Source of the DNA: SG8-41 sp963699525
GTDB taxonomy: Bacteria; Pseudomonadota; Gammaproteobacteria; Burkholderiales; SG8-41
Assembly (NCBI GenBank): GCA_963699525.1
Contig: CAVOUI010000004.1
Coordinates: 310,001-374,000, forward strand
Direction: 5' to 3'
DNA: 64,000 bases
Each line of letters starts with the position of its first letter. Positions within the stretch are counted from its first letter, which is position 1. Under the pieces are notes generated by a model. It searched no databases. It had not been told where the DNA came from and worked only from the letters and a program-made list of their open reading frames with translations. Of this stretch, positions 1 to 7,985 are shown piece after piece. The translations under genes and the position numbers were made by a program.

Positions 1-714
1 CGGACGGCTTCAACATCAACGACCGCGTCGGCGCGACCTCGCCGCAGGCGCTGCAGGCGGCGGTGAAGCGCCACAAGGCCGATCTCGGCATCGCACTCGA
101 CGGCGACGGCGACCGCTTGGTCATGGTCGACAGCGCCGGCCGGCTCTACGACGGCGACCAGCTGCTCTACGTCATCGCGCGCCACCGCAAGCAGAAAGGC
201 GAGCTTGGCGGCGGCATCGTGGGGACGCAGATGACCAATCTCGCGCTGGAGCACGCGCTGGAGCGCCTCAAGATCCCCTTCGCCCGCGCCCGTGTGGGCG
301 ATCGCTACGTGCTTGAGATGCTGCTCCGGCGCCGCTGGCAGCTCGGCGGCGAGAATTCCGGCCACATCGTGTGCCTCGACAAGCACACGACGGGCGACGG
401 CATCGTTTCGGCGCTGCAGGTCCTGCGCGCGCTCGCGGAGAGCGGCACAACGCTCCAGAAGGCGGCCGGCGCGCTGACGCTCTATCCGCAGATTCTCGTG
501 AATGTCTCCATGAAGAAGCAGTGCCGACGCCCTGGCAAGCCCCCGGGTCAGGCGGGCGGTCCGGGAGGCGGAAGCGGAACTCGACGGCGGTGGCCGGGTG
601 TTGCTGCGGGCCTCCGGCACCGAGCCGGTCATCCGCGTCATGGTCGAGGGACGGGACCGGGCGCAGGTGCGGCGCTGGGCGGACCATATTGCCGCGGCGG
701 TGAGCCGCGCCTAG
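1..714 (+). CDS. glmM: Phosphoglucosamine mutase, C-terminal part (frameshifted)
   Basis: GlmM interconverts glucosamine-6-phosphate and glucosamine-1-phosphate for peptidoglycan and LPS precursors in the cytoplasm. The window opens inside the gene. Visible landmarks are the metal-binding loop DGDGDR, the sugar-binding GGENSGH and the C-terminal phosphate-binding RASGTEPVIRVMVEG. The reading frame used from the left edge is lost near 522: after KKQ the family sequence continues one base further on (ADALASPRV...) and ends at the TAG at 712-714. One extra base at about 522 explains this. The long open frame to 800 is therefore read-through in the wrong phase. The gene sits upstream of tpiA-secG as in many betaproteobacteria, apart from one inserted gene. 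Identity is secure; whether the frameshift is real is not. Confidence 0.9.
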
Positions 715-800
715 CCGCGGGGCATTCGCAGTTCGCCGGTCCGCGGGGCATGACCTCAAGGAACGCGCGAGGGCGTTATGCGAGCGACATTGCCCGGTGA

Positions 801-829
801 TTGACAGGGTGCGGGCGGACCGATAACTT
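801..829 (+). promoter_or_regulatory. Candidate sigma-70 promoter for the methyltransferase gene
   Basis: A perfect -35 hexamer TTGACA at 801-806 is followed after 17 bases by TAACTT at 824-829, a weak -10 match. It lies 60 bases before the GTG start of the next gene, in the spacer after glmM. Assigned by pattern only. Confidence 0.4.
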
Positions 830-888
830 ATTCGCCCACGGAATCATCGCGCTTCCCCTGCTGGAGCGCGGTCACAGGAGAGCGTTCA

Positions 889-1644
889 GTGACCCCCCCG
901 CCAGTTGCCGTACGTGACAGCCTACGGGAGCAGCAATTCGGCTCGATCTGGAGCCGGGATCTGAACGACGTGTTCGCCGATGTCGCGCCTTATTACGATC
1001 GCGCGAACCACATCGCCAGTTTCGGCCTCTGGAACTGGTTCCTCAGCTGTTTCATGTCCACGATCGAGGTGCAGGCCGGTGAGCGGGTGCTCGATGTCTG
1101 TGCCGGAACGAACGCGATTGGAATCGCGCTGCTCCAGCGCGAGCCAAGCCTGGAAGTGCATGCGATAGACCGCAGCGTGGCCATGCAGGAAGTCGGCCAG
1201 AAGCGCGCGCAGGAGCGGGGGATGCACATCAAGAGCGTCATCGGCGACGTGCATGAGCTGCCGTTCCCGGACAACCACTTCGATATCGTGACGCTGCAGT
1301 ATGCGTCGCGGCACCTGCGCATCACGCACGTCTTCCGCGAGATACACCGGGTGCTCAAGCCGGGCGGGCGTTTCTATCATTGCGACATGCTGCGGCCGGC
1401 CAATCCGGTCGTCGAGAAGCTCTACTATGCGTATCTGCGCTTTTGCCTGGATTTCACCGGATTCCTGTTCCGGAGCGGTCCGGCGGCGTTGAACTGCAAG
1501 GAATACTTCATCAACGCGCTCCAGATGTTCTATTCCGCCGATGAGCTCTCCGGCATGCTGCAGGACATCGGCTACCACGACGTCCGGGCCAGGACCATAC
1601 TCGCCGGAATGATCGGCTTTCACCGCGCGAGCAAGGCGTCGTAG
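889..1644 (+). CDS. UbiE/COQ5-like SAM-dependent methyltransferase
   Basis: A 251-residue class I methyltransferase. The N-terminal DVFADVAPYYDRANHIAS resembles the start of UbiE/MenG quinone methyltransferases. Motif I is VLDVCAGTNAIGIAL (about 65-80), where UbiE usually has a glycine-rich GTGD-type loop. Further motifs are VHAIDRS, the post-II region LPFPDNHFDIVT, and RVLKPGGRFYHCD. A C-methyltransferase acting on a quinone or other lipid-like substrate is plausible, but the altered motif I and divergent C-terminus make it unlikely to be the main UbiE. The GTG start is preceded by CACAGGAGAG at a good ribosome-binding distance. It separates glmM from tpiA, which are often closer neighbours in related genomes, so it looks like a lineage-specific insertion. 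Confidence 0.75.
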   Translation: MTPPPVAVRDSLREQQFGSIWSRDLNDVFADVAPYYDRANHIASFGLWNWFLSCFMSTIEVQAGERVLDVCAGTNAIGIALLQREPSLEVHAIDRSVAMQEVGQKRAQERGMHIKSVIGDVHELPFPDNHFDIVTLQYASRHLRITHVFREIHRVLKPGGRFYHCDMLRPANPVVEKLYYAYLRFCLDFTGFLFRSGPAALNCKEYFINALQMFYSADELSGMLQDIGYHDVRARTILAGMIGFHRASKAS

Positions 1645-1868
1645 GGTTCGAGCGTTGCGGTATTGAGGAAACACCCGCCCCGCCGGGCGCCGTAACTTCG
1701 AGCGGTCCCTGGATGGCGGTTCGCCGATCGCATCCGTCCCTTCGGCTCTGGCGGCTCCCTGCTGCGCTCCTGCGATGCGGCAGGCAGCGCGCGACGAATG
1801 GCGGACACGATTGATACGGCGCTGTTTCCATCGAGGCGCTGCGATCGCAGCAGTGCTTCCCCATTTCG

Positions 1869-1898
1869 TTGACCCTGCCGGGCGCTAGCCTGTAAAAT
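1869..1898 (+). promoter_or_regulatory. Candidate promoter of tpiA-secG
   Basis: TTGACC at 1869-1874 and TAAAAT at 1893-1898 are separated by 18 bases, about 25 bases before the tpiA start. The remaining spacer from 1645 holds no convincing gene, only GC-rich sequence without a recognisable element. Confidence 0.55.
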
Positions 1899-1924
1899 TC
1901 AATGGTTTAGGATGGCCAGGCGGC

Positions 1925-2701
1925 ATGCGCGTCAAGCTCGTAGCGGGCAACTGGAAGATGAACGGCACCCTGGCCTCGAGCCAGGCCCTGCTTTCGGCGA
2001 TACTGCCGCCGCTTTCCGGCCTGAACCGGGCCCGCTACGCGGTCTGCGTCCCGTTTCCGTATCTGGCCGCCGCGAGCCAGGCACTGCGGGGCTCGAACGT
2101 GGCACTTGGGGCGCAGGATGTCAGCCAGTTCGATGAGGGCGCCTATACGGGAGCAGTTTCGGGCGCGATGCTGGCGGACTGCGGGTGCCGCTACGTGATC
2201 GTCGGCCATTCGGAACGCCGCAACGTGTTCGGAGAGGGCGATGACACGGTCGCGCTCAAGTACGCGCAGGCCCTCAAACAGCGGCTGGCACCGATTTTAT
2301 GCGTCGGCGAGACGCTCGCGGAGCGCGAGGCCGGCGCGACCGAAGCCGTGGTGGCGCGCCAGCTCGACGCCGTAATCCGGCGCTGTGGCGTCGCGGCGCT
2401 CGCGCAGGGCGTCATCGCGTATGAGCCGGTGTGGGCCATCGGCACCGGCCGGACGGCGACGCCCCAGCAGGCGCAGGCAGTGCACGCGTTCATCCGCGGG
2501 CGCGTCGGCGCAGCCGACAGCCGGTTGGCGGAGAACCTGCTGATCCTCTACGGCGGCAGCGTCAAGGCGGGAAACGCGGCGCAGTTGTTTGCGATGGCAG
2601 ACGTGGACGGGGGGCTGATCGGCGGAGCTTCACTCGTGGCCGAAGAGTTCGTGGCGATCTGCGCCGCCGCCCAAGGCGTGCGGGAAACGGTGAGAACGTA
2701 G
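1925..2701 (+). CDS. tpiA: Triosephosphate isomerase
   Basis: TpiA interconverts dihydroxyacetone phosphate and glyceraldehyde-3-phosphate in the cytoplasm. The 258-residue protein has all the family landmarks: GNWKMNG with catalytic Lys11, GHSERR with His95, AYEPVWAIGTG with Glu167, and the phosphate-gripping YGGSV and GGAS loops near the C-terminus. Length is normal. The ATG at 1925 is chosen because the conserved RVKLVAGNWKMN begins right after it. The stop codon is directly followed by the secG start, so the two genes are one transcription unit, probably from the promoter just upstream. High confidence. Confidence 0.97.
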   Translation: MRVKLVAGNWKMNGTLASSQALLSAILPPLSGLNRARYAVCVPFPYLAAASQALRGSNVALGAQDVSQFDEGAYTGAVSGAMLADCGCRYVIVGHSERRNVFGEGDDTVALKYAQALKQRLAPILCVGETLAEREAGATEAVVARQLDAVIRRCGVAALAQGVIAYEPVWAIGTGRTATPQQAQAVHAFIRGRVGAADSRLAENLLILYGGSVKAGNAAQLFAMADVDGGLIGGASLVAEEFVAICAAAQGVRETVRT

Positions 2702-3100
2702 ATGGAGACCCTGTTACTGGTGATACACGTGCTGGCGGCGCTCGCGCTGGTCGGCCTCGTCCTGCTCCAGCACGGCAAGGGGGCCGATGTCGGAGCGGCG
2801 TTCGGCAGCGGCGCGTCCGGGAGCCTGTTCGGGGCTTCGGGGTCGGCCAATTTCCTGAGCCGGACCACTGCCATCATCGCCGTCGTGTTCTTCGTGACGA
2901 GCCTCGGGCTGACCTACTTCTCGACCCGCAAGACCGAGCACAAGGGCATCATGGTGGCGCCGCCGGCGGCCCCGGAGCAGTCATTGCCCGCCCAGATACC
3001 GCCCACGGCGCCCGCGGGGCAGACGGCGCCGTCGCCCGCGGGCCCGGCAGCGACTGCTCCCGCGGAGCCGGGCTCGAAGGTGCAGGACGTGCCGAAGTAG
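2702..3100 (+). CDS. secG: Preprotein translocase subunit SecG
   Basis: SecG is the small auxiliary membrane subunit of the SecYEG channel. The 132-residue protein has two hydrophobic segments (about 2-22 and 54-76). They are separated by the typical Gly/Ser-rich linker LVLLQHGKGADVGAAFGSG. The C-terminus is a proline/alanine-rich tail, common in betaproteobacterial SecG and of low information. The ATG directly abuts the tpiA stop codon. tRNA-Leu follows nine bases after the stop, the usual tpiA-secG-leu tRNA-nuo layout. Confidence 0.95.
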   Translation: METLLLVIHVLAALALVGLVLLQHGKGADVGAAFGSGASGSLFGASGSANFLSRTTAIIAVVFFVTSLGLTYFSTRKTEHKGIMVAPPAAPEQSLPAQIPPTAPAGQTAPSPAGPAATAPAEPGSKVQDVPK

Positions 3101-3108
3101 ACAGCAGA

Positions 3109-3193
3109 GCCGACGTGGTGGAATTGGCAGACACACCATCTTGAGGGGGTGGCGGCGCAAGCCGTGTGAGTTCGAATCTCACCGTCGGCACCA
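3109..3193 (+). tRNA. tRNA-Leu (anticodon GAG)
   Basis: The acceptor stem GCCGACG pairs perfectly with CGTCGGC, followed by discriminator A and an encoded CCA. The anticodon stem CCATC/GGTGG encloses TTGAGGG with anticodon GAG. A variable arm (GGCGGCGCAAGCCG) marks a class II tRNA, and the T arm carries GTTCGAATC. Sequence and position between secG and nuoA match the leucine tRNA at this locus in many proteobacteria. Confidence 0.97.
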
Positions 3194-3200
3194 GCAATGC

Positions 3201-3359
3201 AGGATCCGGGATTCGGGGAAATGCGAGAAACTTGCTTGAACCGAGGCGTGTGCAACGGCATCCAAGTGATAGGATGCGCGACGGCTCTATCCGCCGGATC
3301 TCTAATCCTTACCCGTGACACGGGTTTTTCCGGACTCCGAATCCCGAATCCCGGATCCT
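3201..3359. repeat. 17-bp perfect inverted repeat flanking the tRNA-nuoA spacer
   Basis: AGGATCCGGGATTCGGG at 3201-3217 is the exact reverse complement of 3343-3359. The arms start eight bases after the tRNA CCA and end one base before the nuoA ATG. The right arm belongs to a short heptameric (ATCCCGA-like) repeat. In RNA, the pairing would loop out about 125 bases, including the terminator hairpin, and would cover the place where a nuoA ribosome-binding site should be. Confidence 0.85.
3311..3330 (+). terminator. Rho-independent terminator before nuoA
   Basis: Stem ACCCGT / ACGGGT with a GAC loop is followed by a run of T (ACCCGTGACACGGGTTTTT). It would end the tpiA-secG-tRNA transcript before the nuo operon. 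The stem is short, so strength is uncertain. Confidence 0.6.
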
Positions 3360-3360
3360 G

Positions 3361-3729
3361 ATGCTAGAGAATTACTTCCCCATCCTGATGTTCATCCTGG
3401 TCGGCGTCGCGCTCGGCGTGGTGCCGATGATGCTCGGCGGCGGCCTCTCGCGACTCCTTGGCGTGCACCGCCCCGACCCGGAAAAGCTCTCCCCGTACGA
3501 GTGCGGCTTCGAGGCGTTCGAGGACGCGCGCATGCAGTTCGACGTGCGCTATTACCTGGTCGCAATACTGTTCATCCTGTTCGACCTCGAGATCGCGTTT
3601 CTCTTCCCGTGGGCGATCGTGCTCCGGGAGATCGGCTGGTTCGGGTTCATGGCGATGATGGTGTTCCTCGGCATCCTCGTCGTCGGCTTCGTCTACGAGT
3701 GGAAGAAAGGGGCCTTGGAATGGGAGTGA
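3361..3729 (+). CDS. nuoA: NADH-quinone oxidoreductase subunit A
   Basis: NuoA is a three-helix membrane subunit of respiratory complex I. The 122-residue protein has helices near 5-25, 60-85 and 90-112. It carries the conserved loop PYECGFEAFEDARMQFDVRYY, whose Cys and acidic residues are family hallmarks near the quinone site. It is the first gene of a complete nuoA-N operon. No good Shine-Dalgarno is visible before this ATG; the sequence there is the right arm of the 17-bp inverted repeat. Length and start fit the family. Confidence 0.96.
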   Translation: MLENYFPILMFILVGVALGVVPMMLGGGLSRLLGVHRPDPEKLSPYECGFEAFEDARMQFDVRYYLVAILFILFDLEIAFLFPWAIVLREIGWFGFMAMMVFLGILVVGFVYEWKKGALEWE

Positions 3730-3750
3730 TACCCGGCATAGGAGCGATCC

Positions 3751-4230
3751 ATGGGCGCACCTGAAAGTTTCCACGACAGGGGATTCGTCACCACCACGGC
3801 GGACGCGCTGATCAACTGGACGCGCACCAGCTCGCTGTGGCCGGTCACCTTCGGCCTCGCGTGCTGCGCCATCGAGATGATGCACGCGGGAGCGTCGCGC
3901 TACGACCTCGACCGTTTCGGCGTCATCTTCCGGCCGAGCCCGCGCCAGGCGGACGTCATGATCATCGCCGGCACCCTCTGCAACAAGATGGCCCCGGCCC
4001 TGCGCAGGGTCTACGACCAGATGGCGGAGCCGCGCTGGGTGATCTCGATGGGTTCCTGCGCGAACGGCGGCGGCTACTACCACTACTCCTATTCCGTCGT
4101 GCGCGGCTGCGACCGCATCGTGCCGGTGGACATCTACGTCCCGGGCTGCCCGCCGACGGCCGAAGCGCTGCTCTACGGCATCATCCAGCTGCAGAACAAG
4201 ATCCGGCGCACCCACACCATCGCACGCTGA
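3751..4230 (+). CDS. nuoB: NADH-quinone oxidoreductase subunit B
   Basis: NuoB holds the terminal [4Fe-4S] cluster N2, which passes electrons to quinone. All four ligand cysteines are seen: the adjacent pair in GLACCAIEMM, one in MGSCANGGGYYHYSY and one in VPGCPPTAEALLYG. The 159-residue length is typical. The ATG follows GGAGCGATCC. It sits 21 bases after nuoA and one base before nuoC. Confidence 0.97.
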   Translation: MGAPESFHDRGFVTTTADALINWTRTSSLWPVTFGLACCAIEMMHAGASRYDLDRFGVIFRPSPRQADVMIIAGTLCNKMAPALRRVYDQMAEPRWVISMGSCANGGGYYHYSYSVVRGCDRIVPVDIYVPGCPPTAEALLYGIIQLQNKIRRTHTIAR

Positions 4231-4231
4231 G

Positions 4232-4844
4232 ATGACGACAAGACTCGCGTCGCTGATCGCGGCCCTGCGATCGGCGTGTGGCGACAGGCTGGCGGACGTT
4301 GCGACAGCGCTGGACGAAGTCACCATCGGGGTGAAGCCGGATGATCTTCTCGCCGTGGCGACCACGCTGCGCGACGCGCCGGACCTCCGGTTCGAGGAGT
4401 TGATCGACCTGTGCGGGGTCGATTACCGCGACTACGGCGGCGGGTCGTCCGGGCCCCGCTTCGCGGTCGTCTACCACCTGCTCAGCGTCACGCACAACCG
4501 CCGGGTGCGGGTGAGGGTGTTTGCCGCGGACGACGAGTTTCCGGTCGTGGACATCGGTCATCGGCGTCTGGCCGTCGGCCAACTGGTATGAGCGCGAGGC
4601 GTTCGACCTTTTCGGGATCGTCTTCACCGGGCACCCGGATCTGCGCCGCATCCTGACCGACTACGGCTTCGTCGGCCACCCGTTTCGCAAGGATTTCCCG
4701 ATCTCGGGCAACGTCGAGATGCGCTACGACCCCGACCAGCGGCGCGTCGTCTACCAGCCCGTCACCATCGAGCCGCGCGAGATCGTGCCCCGCGTGATCC
4801 GCGAGGAAAACTACGCCGATGTCGACGTCGGCAAGAAGCCATAG
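4232..4844 (+). CDS. nuoC: NADH-quinone oxidoreductase subunit C (frameshifted)
   Basis: NuoC belongs to the peripheral arm of complex I and contacts NuoD. The first frame gives LIDLCGVDYRDYG and VYHLLSVTHNRRVRVRV, then fails near 4553. The second frame continues with SVIGVWPSANWYEREAFDLFGI and GHPDLRRILTDYGFVGHPFRKDFP. Removing one base (an extra A near 4553 in GACATCGGTC) restores the usual FPVVDSVIGVW junction and a product of about 203 residues. Both halves are conserved, and the operon is otherwise complete, so a sequence error is the likeliest explanation. Confidence 0.92.
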
Positions 4845-4854
4845 CCGCCCGCGC

Positions 4855-6108
4855 ATGGCCGAGATCCGCAACTACACCATGAATTTCGGGCCGCAGCACC
4901 CCGCGGCCCACGGCGTGCTGCGGCTGGTGCTCGAGCTCGACGGCGAGGTGATCCAGCGCGCCGACCCCCATATCGGGCTGCTGCACCGCGCGACCGAAAA
5001 GCTGGCCGAGACCCGGACCTACCTGCAGAACGTCCCGTATTTCGACCGCTTCGACTACACCACCATGATGTGCAACGAGCACGCCTACGTCATGGCGATC
5101 GAGAAGCTGCTCGGCATCGAGCCCCCGCTGCGCGCGCTCTACCTCCGGGTGATGTTCGACGAGATCACGCGCATCCTCGCGCACGTCTTCAGCCTCGGCG
5201 CGCACGGGCTCGACCTCGGCGCGATGACGGTGTTTCTCTACTGCTTCCGCGAGCGCGAGGACCTCTTCGATGTCTACGAGGCGGTCACCGGCGCCCGCAT
5301 GCACGCGGCCTACTACCGGCCGGGAGGCGTCTACCGCGATCTGCCGGAGCGCATGCCGCAATACACTGCGTCTCCGATCCGCGGCGAAGCCGCCGTGCGC
5401 GAGCTGAACCGCAATCGCCAGGGATCGGTGCTCGATTTCATTGAGGACTTCACCGAGCGCTTTCCGAAGTGCGTGGACGAGTACGAGACGCTGCTGACCG
5501 ACAACCGCATCTGGAAGCAGCGCACCGTCGGGATCGGCGTGGTGTCGCCCGAGCGCGCGCTCGCCCTCGGATTCACCGGCCCGATGCTGCGCGGCTCCGG
5601 CGTCGAGTGGGACCTGAGGAAGAAGCAGCCCTACGCCGCCTACGACCGGGTGGAATTCGACGTGCCGGTGGGGGTGAAAGGAGACTGCTACGACCGCTAC
5701 CTCGTGCGCATCGAGGAGATGCGCCAGTCGAACCGCATCGTCAAGCAATGCATCGACTGGCTGCGCAAGAACCCCGGCCCGGTGATGGTGGACAACCACA
5801 AGATCGTGCCGCCCTCCCGGGTCGAGATGAAGACGAACATGGAGGAGCTGATCCACCACTTCAAGCTCTTCACGGAGGGCATGCATGTTCCGGCGGGTGA
5901 GGCCTACGCCGCGATCGAGCATCCCAAGGGCGAGTTCGGCGTCTATCTCGTGTCGGACGGCGCGAACAAGCCGTACCGCATGAAGGTCCGCTCCCCGAGC
6001 TTTGCCCACCTGTCCTCGATGGACGAGCTCGCGCGCGGCCACATGATCGCGGACGTGGTGGCGATCATCGGCACCTTCGAGATCGTGTTCGGCGAAATCG
6101 ACCGATGA
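4855..6108 (+). CDS. nuoD: NADH-quinone oxidoreductase subunit D
   Basis: NuoD is the 49-kDa-type subunit forming much of the quinone pocket of complex I. The 417-residue protein starts MAEIRNYTMNFGPQHPAAHGVLRL and has GLLHRATEKLAE, RPGGVYRDLP and FDVPVGVKGDCYDRY. The C-terminus MIADVVAIIGTFEIVFGEIDR is standard. An upstream in-frame ATG at 4819 exists, but 4855 matches the family start and follows the nuoC stop by ten bases. The stop overlaps the nuoE ATG (ATGA). Confidence 0.97.
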   Translation: MAEIRNYTMNFGPQHPAAHGVLRLVLELDGEVIQRADPHIGLLHRATEKLAETRTYLQNVPYFDRFDYTTMMCNEHAYVMAIEKLLGIEPPLRALYLRVMFDEITRILAHVFSLGAHGLDLGAMTVFLYCFREREDLFDVYEAVTGARMHAAYYRPGGVYRDLPERMPQYTASPIRGEAAVRELNRNRQGSVLDFIEDFTERFPKCVDEYETLLTDNRIWKQRTVGIGVVSPERALALGFTGPMLRGSGVEWDLRKKQPYAAYDRVEFDVPVGVKGDCYDRYLVRIEEMRQSNRIVKQCIDWLRKNPGPVMVDNHKIVPPSRVEMKTNMEELIHHFKLFTEGMHVPAGEAYAAIEHPKGEFGVYLVSDGANKPYRMKVRSPSFAHLSSMDELARGHMIADVVAIIGTFEIVFGEIDR

Positions 6109-6593
6109 ATGCTCCGACCGTGCTCAGCCCCGGCGCGCTCGCCCGGATCGACCAGGCGCTCGCCAAGTACCCGCCGGACAAGCGGCAGTCCGCGGTGATG
6201 GCGGCGCTCACCATCGCGCAGGACGAGAAGGGGTGGCTGTCGATGGAGACCCTGGACTTCGTGGCGCAGTATCTCGGCATGGCGCCGATTGCCGTCTACG
6301 AGGTCGCCTCCTTCTACACGATGTACGACCTCAAGCCGCGCGGCAAGCACAAGCTCGCGCTCTGCACCAACCTGCCGTGCGCGCTCCAGGGCGCGAACGC
6401 CGCCGCGGCGCACCTGAAGCGCAAGCTCGGCGTCGGTTTCGGCGAGACCACCGCGGACGGGCTCTACACGCTGAAGGAGGGCGAGTGCTTCGGTGCGTGC
6501 GGCGACGCCCCGGTGCTGCTGGTAAACGACAAGCGGATGTGCTGCGCCATGACACCCGGGAAGCTCGACGACCTGCTGCAGGAGCTCAAGTAG
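6105..6593 (+). CDS. nuoE: NADH-quinone oxidoreductase subunit E
   Basis: NuoE carries the [2Fe-2S] cluster N1a in the NADH-dehydrogenase module. Ligand cysteines are visible in ALCTNLPCALQGA and GECFGACGDAPVLLVND. The thioredoxin-like core is preceded by the helical YPPDKRQSAVMAALTIAQDEKGWLS region. Length is 162 residues. Start overlaps the nuoD stop by four bases and the stop is two bases before nuoF, indicating tight translational coupling. Confidence 0.96.
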   Translation: MNAPTVLSPGALARIDQALAKYPPDKRQSAVMAALTIAQDEKGWLSMETLDFVAQYLGMAPIAVYEVASFYTMYDLKPRGKHKLALCTNLPCALQGANAAAAHLKRKLGVGFGETTADGLYTLKEGECFGACGDAPVLLVNDKRMCCAMTPGKLDDLLQELK

Positions 6594-6595
6594 CC

Positions 6596-7909
6596 ATGGG
6601 CCTTCCCGTTCCCCCATTCGCGACCGACCTCTTCGGCCCCGAGGCGATCATCATGGCGGGCCTGAACGGCCTCAACTGGCGGTTGAAGGACTACGAGGCG
6701 CGCGGCGGCTACCGGGCGCTGAGGAAGCTGCTCGCCGAGAGAATTCCCCCCGAGCAGGTCATCGCGGAGGTGAAGAAATCCGCCTTGCGCGGGCGCGGCG
6801 GTGCGGGCTTCCCGACCGGGCTCAAGTGGAGCTTCATGCCGCGGCAATACCAGGGCGCGAAGTACCTGGTGTGCAATTCCGACGAGGGCGAGCCAGGGAC
6901 CTTCAAGGACCGCGACCTGCTGCGCTACAACCCGCACAGCGTGATCGAGGGCATGATCATCGCCGCCTACGCGACGGGCGCCCAGACCGGCTACAACTAC
7001 GTTCACGGCGAGATCTGGGAAGTCTACGAGCGCTGCGAGGAGGCGCTGGCGGAGGCGCGCGCGGCGGGCTACCTCGGCAAAGGCATCCTCGGCTCGGATT
7101 TCAGCTTCGAGCTCCACAACCATCACGGCTGGGGCGCCTACATTTGCGGCGAAGAGACGGGGCTGCTCGAATCGCTGGAGGGCAAGAAGGGCATGCCGCG
7201 CTTCAAGCCGCCATTTCCCGCGAGTTACGGGCTCTACGGCAGGCCGACGACGATCAACAACACGGAAACCTTCGCCGCGGTGCCGTGGATCATCCTGAAC
7301 GGCGGCGACGCGTTTCTCAATCTGGGCCGGCCCAACAACGGCGGCACCAAGATCTTCTCGGTATCGGGCGACGTCGCGCGCCCGGGCAATTTCGAGGTGC
7401 GGCTCGGCACGCCGTTCGCGCGGCTGCTCGAGATGGCGGGCGGCATGAGGGGCGGCCGGCGGCTCAAGGCGTGCATCCCGGGGGGCTCGTCGATGCCGGT
7501 GCTTCCGGGCGAGATCATGATGAGGACCGACATGGACTACGACTCCATCGCCAAGGCCGGATCCATGCTGGGCTCGGGCGCGGTCATCGTCATGGACGAG
7601 ACCCGCTGCATGGTGCGGTCGCTCCTGCGGCTCTCCTATTTCTACTTCGAGGAGTCCTGCGGCCAGTGCACGCCTTGCCGCGAGGGCACCGGGTGGCTCT
7701 ACCGCATGGTGGACCGCATCGAGCATGGAAAGGGCAAGCTCGAGGATCTTGATCTCCTCGACAACGTGTCGGACAACATCGCGGGTCGGACGATCTGCGC
7801 GCTGGGGGATGCAGCGGCCCTGCCGGTGAAGAGCTTCATCAAGCACTTCCGCGACGAGTTTGTCCATCACATCGAGCACGGGAAGTGCCTCGTGCCGGAC
7901 TACCTATGA
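6596..7909 (+). CDS. nuoF: NADH-quinone oxidoreductase subunit F
   Basis: NuoF binds NADH and FMN and holds [4Fe-4S] cluster N3. FMN/NADH loops are LRGRGGAGFPTGLKW and CNSDEGEPGTFKDRD. GAYICGEETGLLESLEGKKG follows, and the cluster ligands are in ESCGQCTPCREGTGW plus the later Cys of TICALGDAA. The ATG at 6596 gives 437 residues; an internal ATG at 6653 is possible, but the upstream part fits the family. The stop is followed by a palindromic spacer before nuoG. Confidence 0.96.
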   Translation: MGLPVPPFATDLFGPEAIIMAGLNGLNWRLKDYEARGGYRALRKLLAERIPPEQVIAEVKKSALRGRGGAGFPTGLKWSFMPRQYQGAKYLVCNSDEGEPGTFKDRDLLRYNPHSVIEGMIIAAYATGAQTGYNYVHGEIWEVYERCEEALAEARAAGYLGKGILGSDFSFELHNHHGWGAYICGEETGLLESLEGKKGMPRFKPPFPASYGLYGRPTTINNTETFAAVPWIILNGGDAFLNLGRPNNGGTKIFSVSGDVARPGNFEVRLGTPFARLLEMAGGMRGGRRLKACIPGGSSMPVLPGEIMMRTDMDYDSIAKAGSMLGSGAVIVMDETRCMVRSLLRLSYFYFEESCGQCTPCREGTGWLYRMVDRIEHGKGKLEDLDLLDNVSDNIAGRTICALGDAAALPVKSFIKHFRDEFVHHIEHGKCLVPDYL

Positions 7910-7937
7910 GCGCGCCATCGACCACCCCTCACCCCCG

Positions 7938-7960
7938 CCCCTCTCCCGAGCGGAGAGGGG
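7938..7960. repeat. REP-like extragenic palindrome between nuoF and nuoG
   Basis: A perfect 9-bp stem CCCCTCTCC / GGAGAGGGG with a 5-base loop, preceded by CACCCCTCACCCCCG. A second element with the same stem and loop sizes and a reverse-complement-like flank lies at 57885-57907. It may modulate the nuoF/nuoG message or be a dispersed repeat. Confidence 0.75.
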
Positions 7961-7985
7961 AGATTCGAGAGTCGCGGAGCGACAG

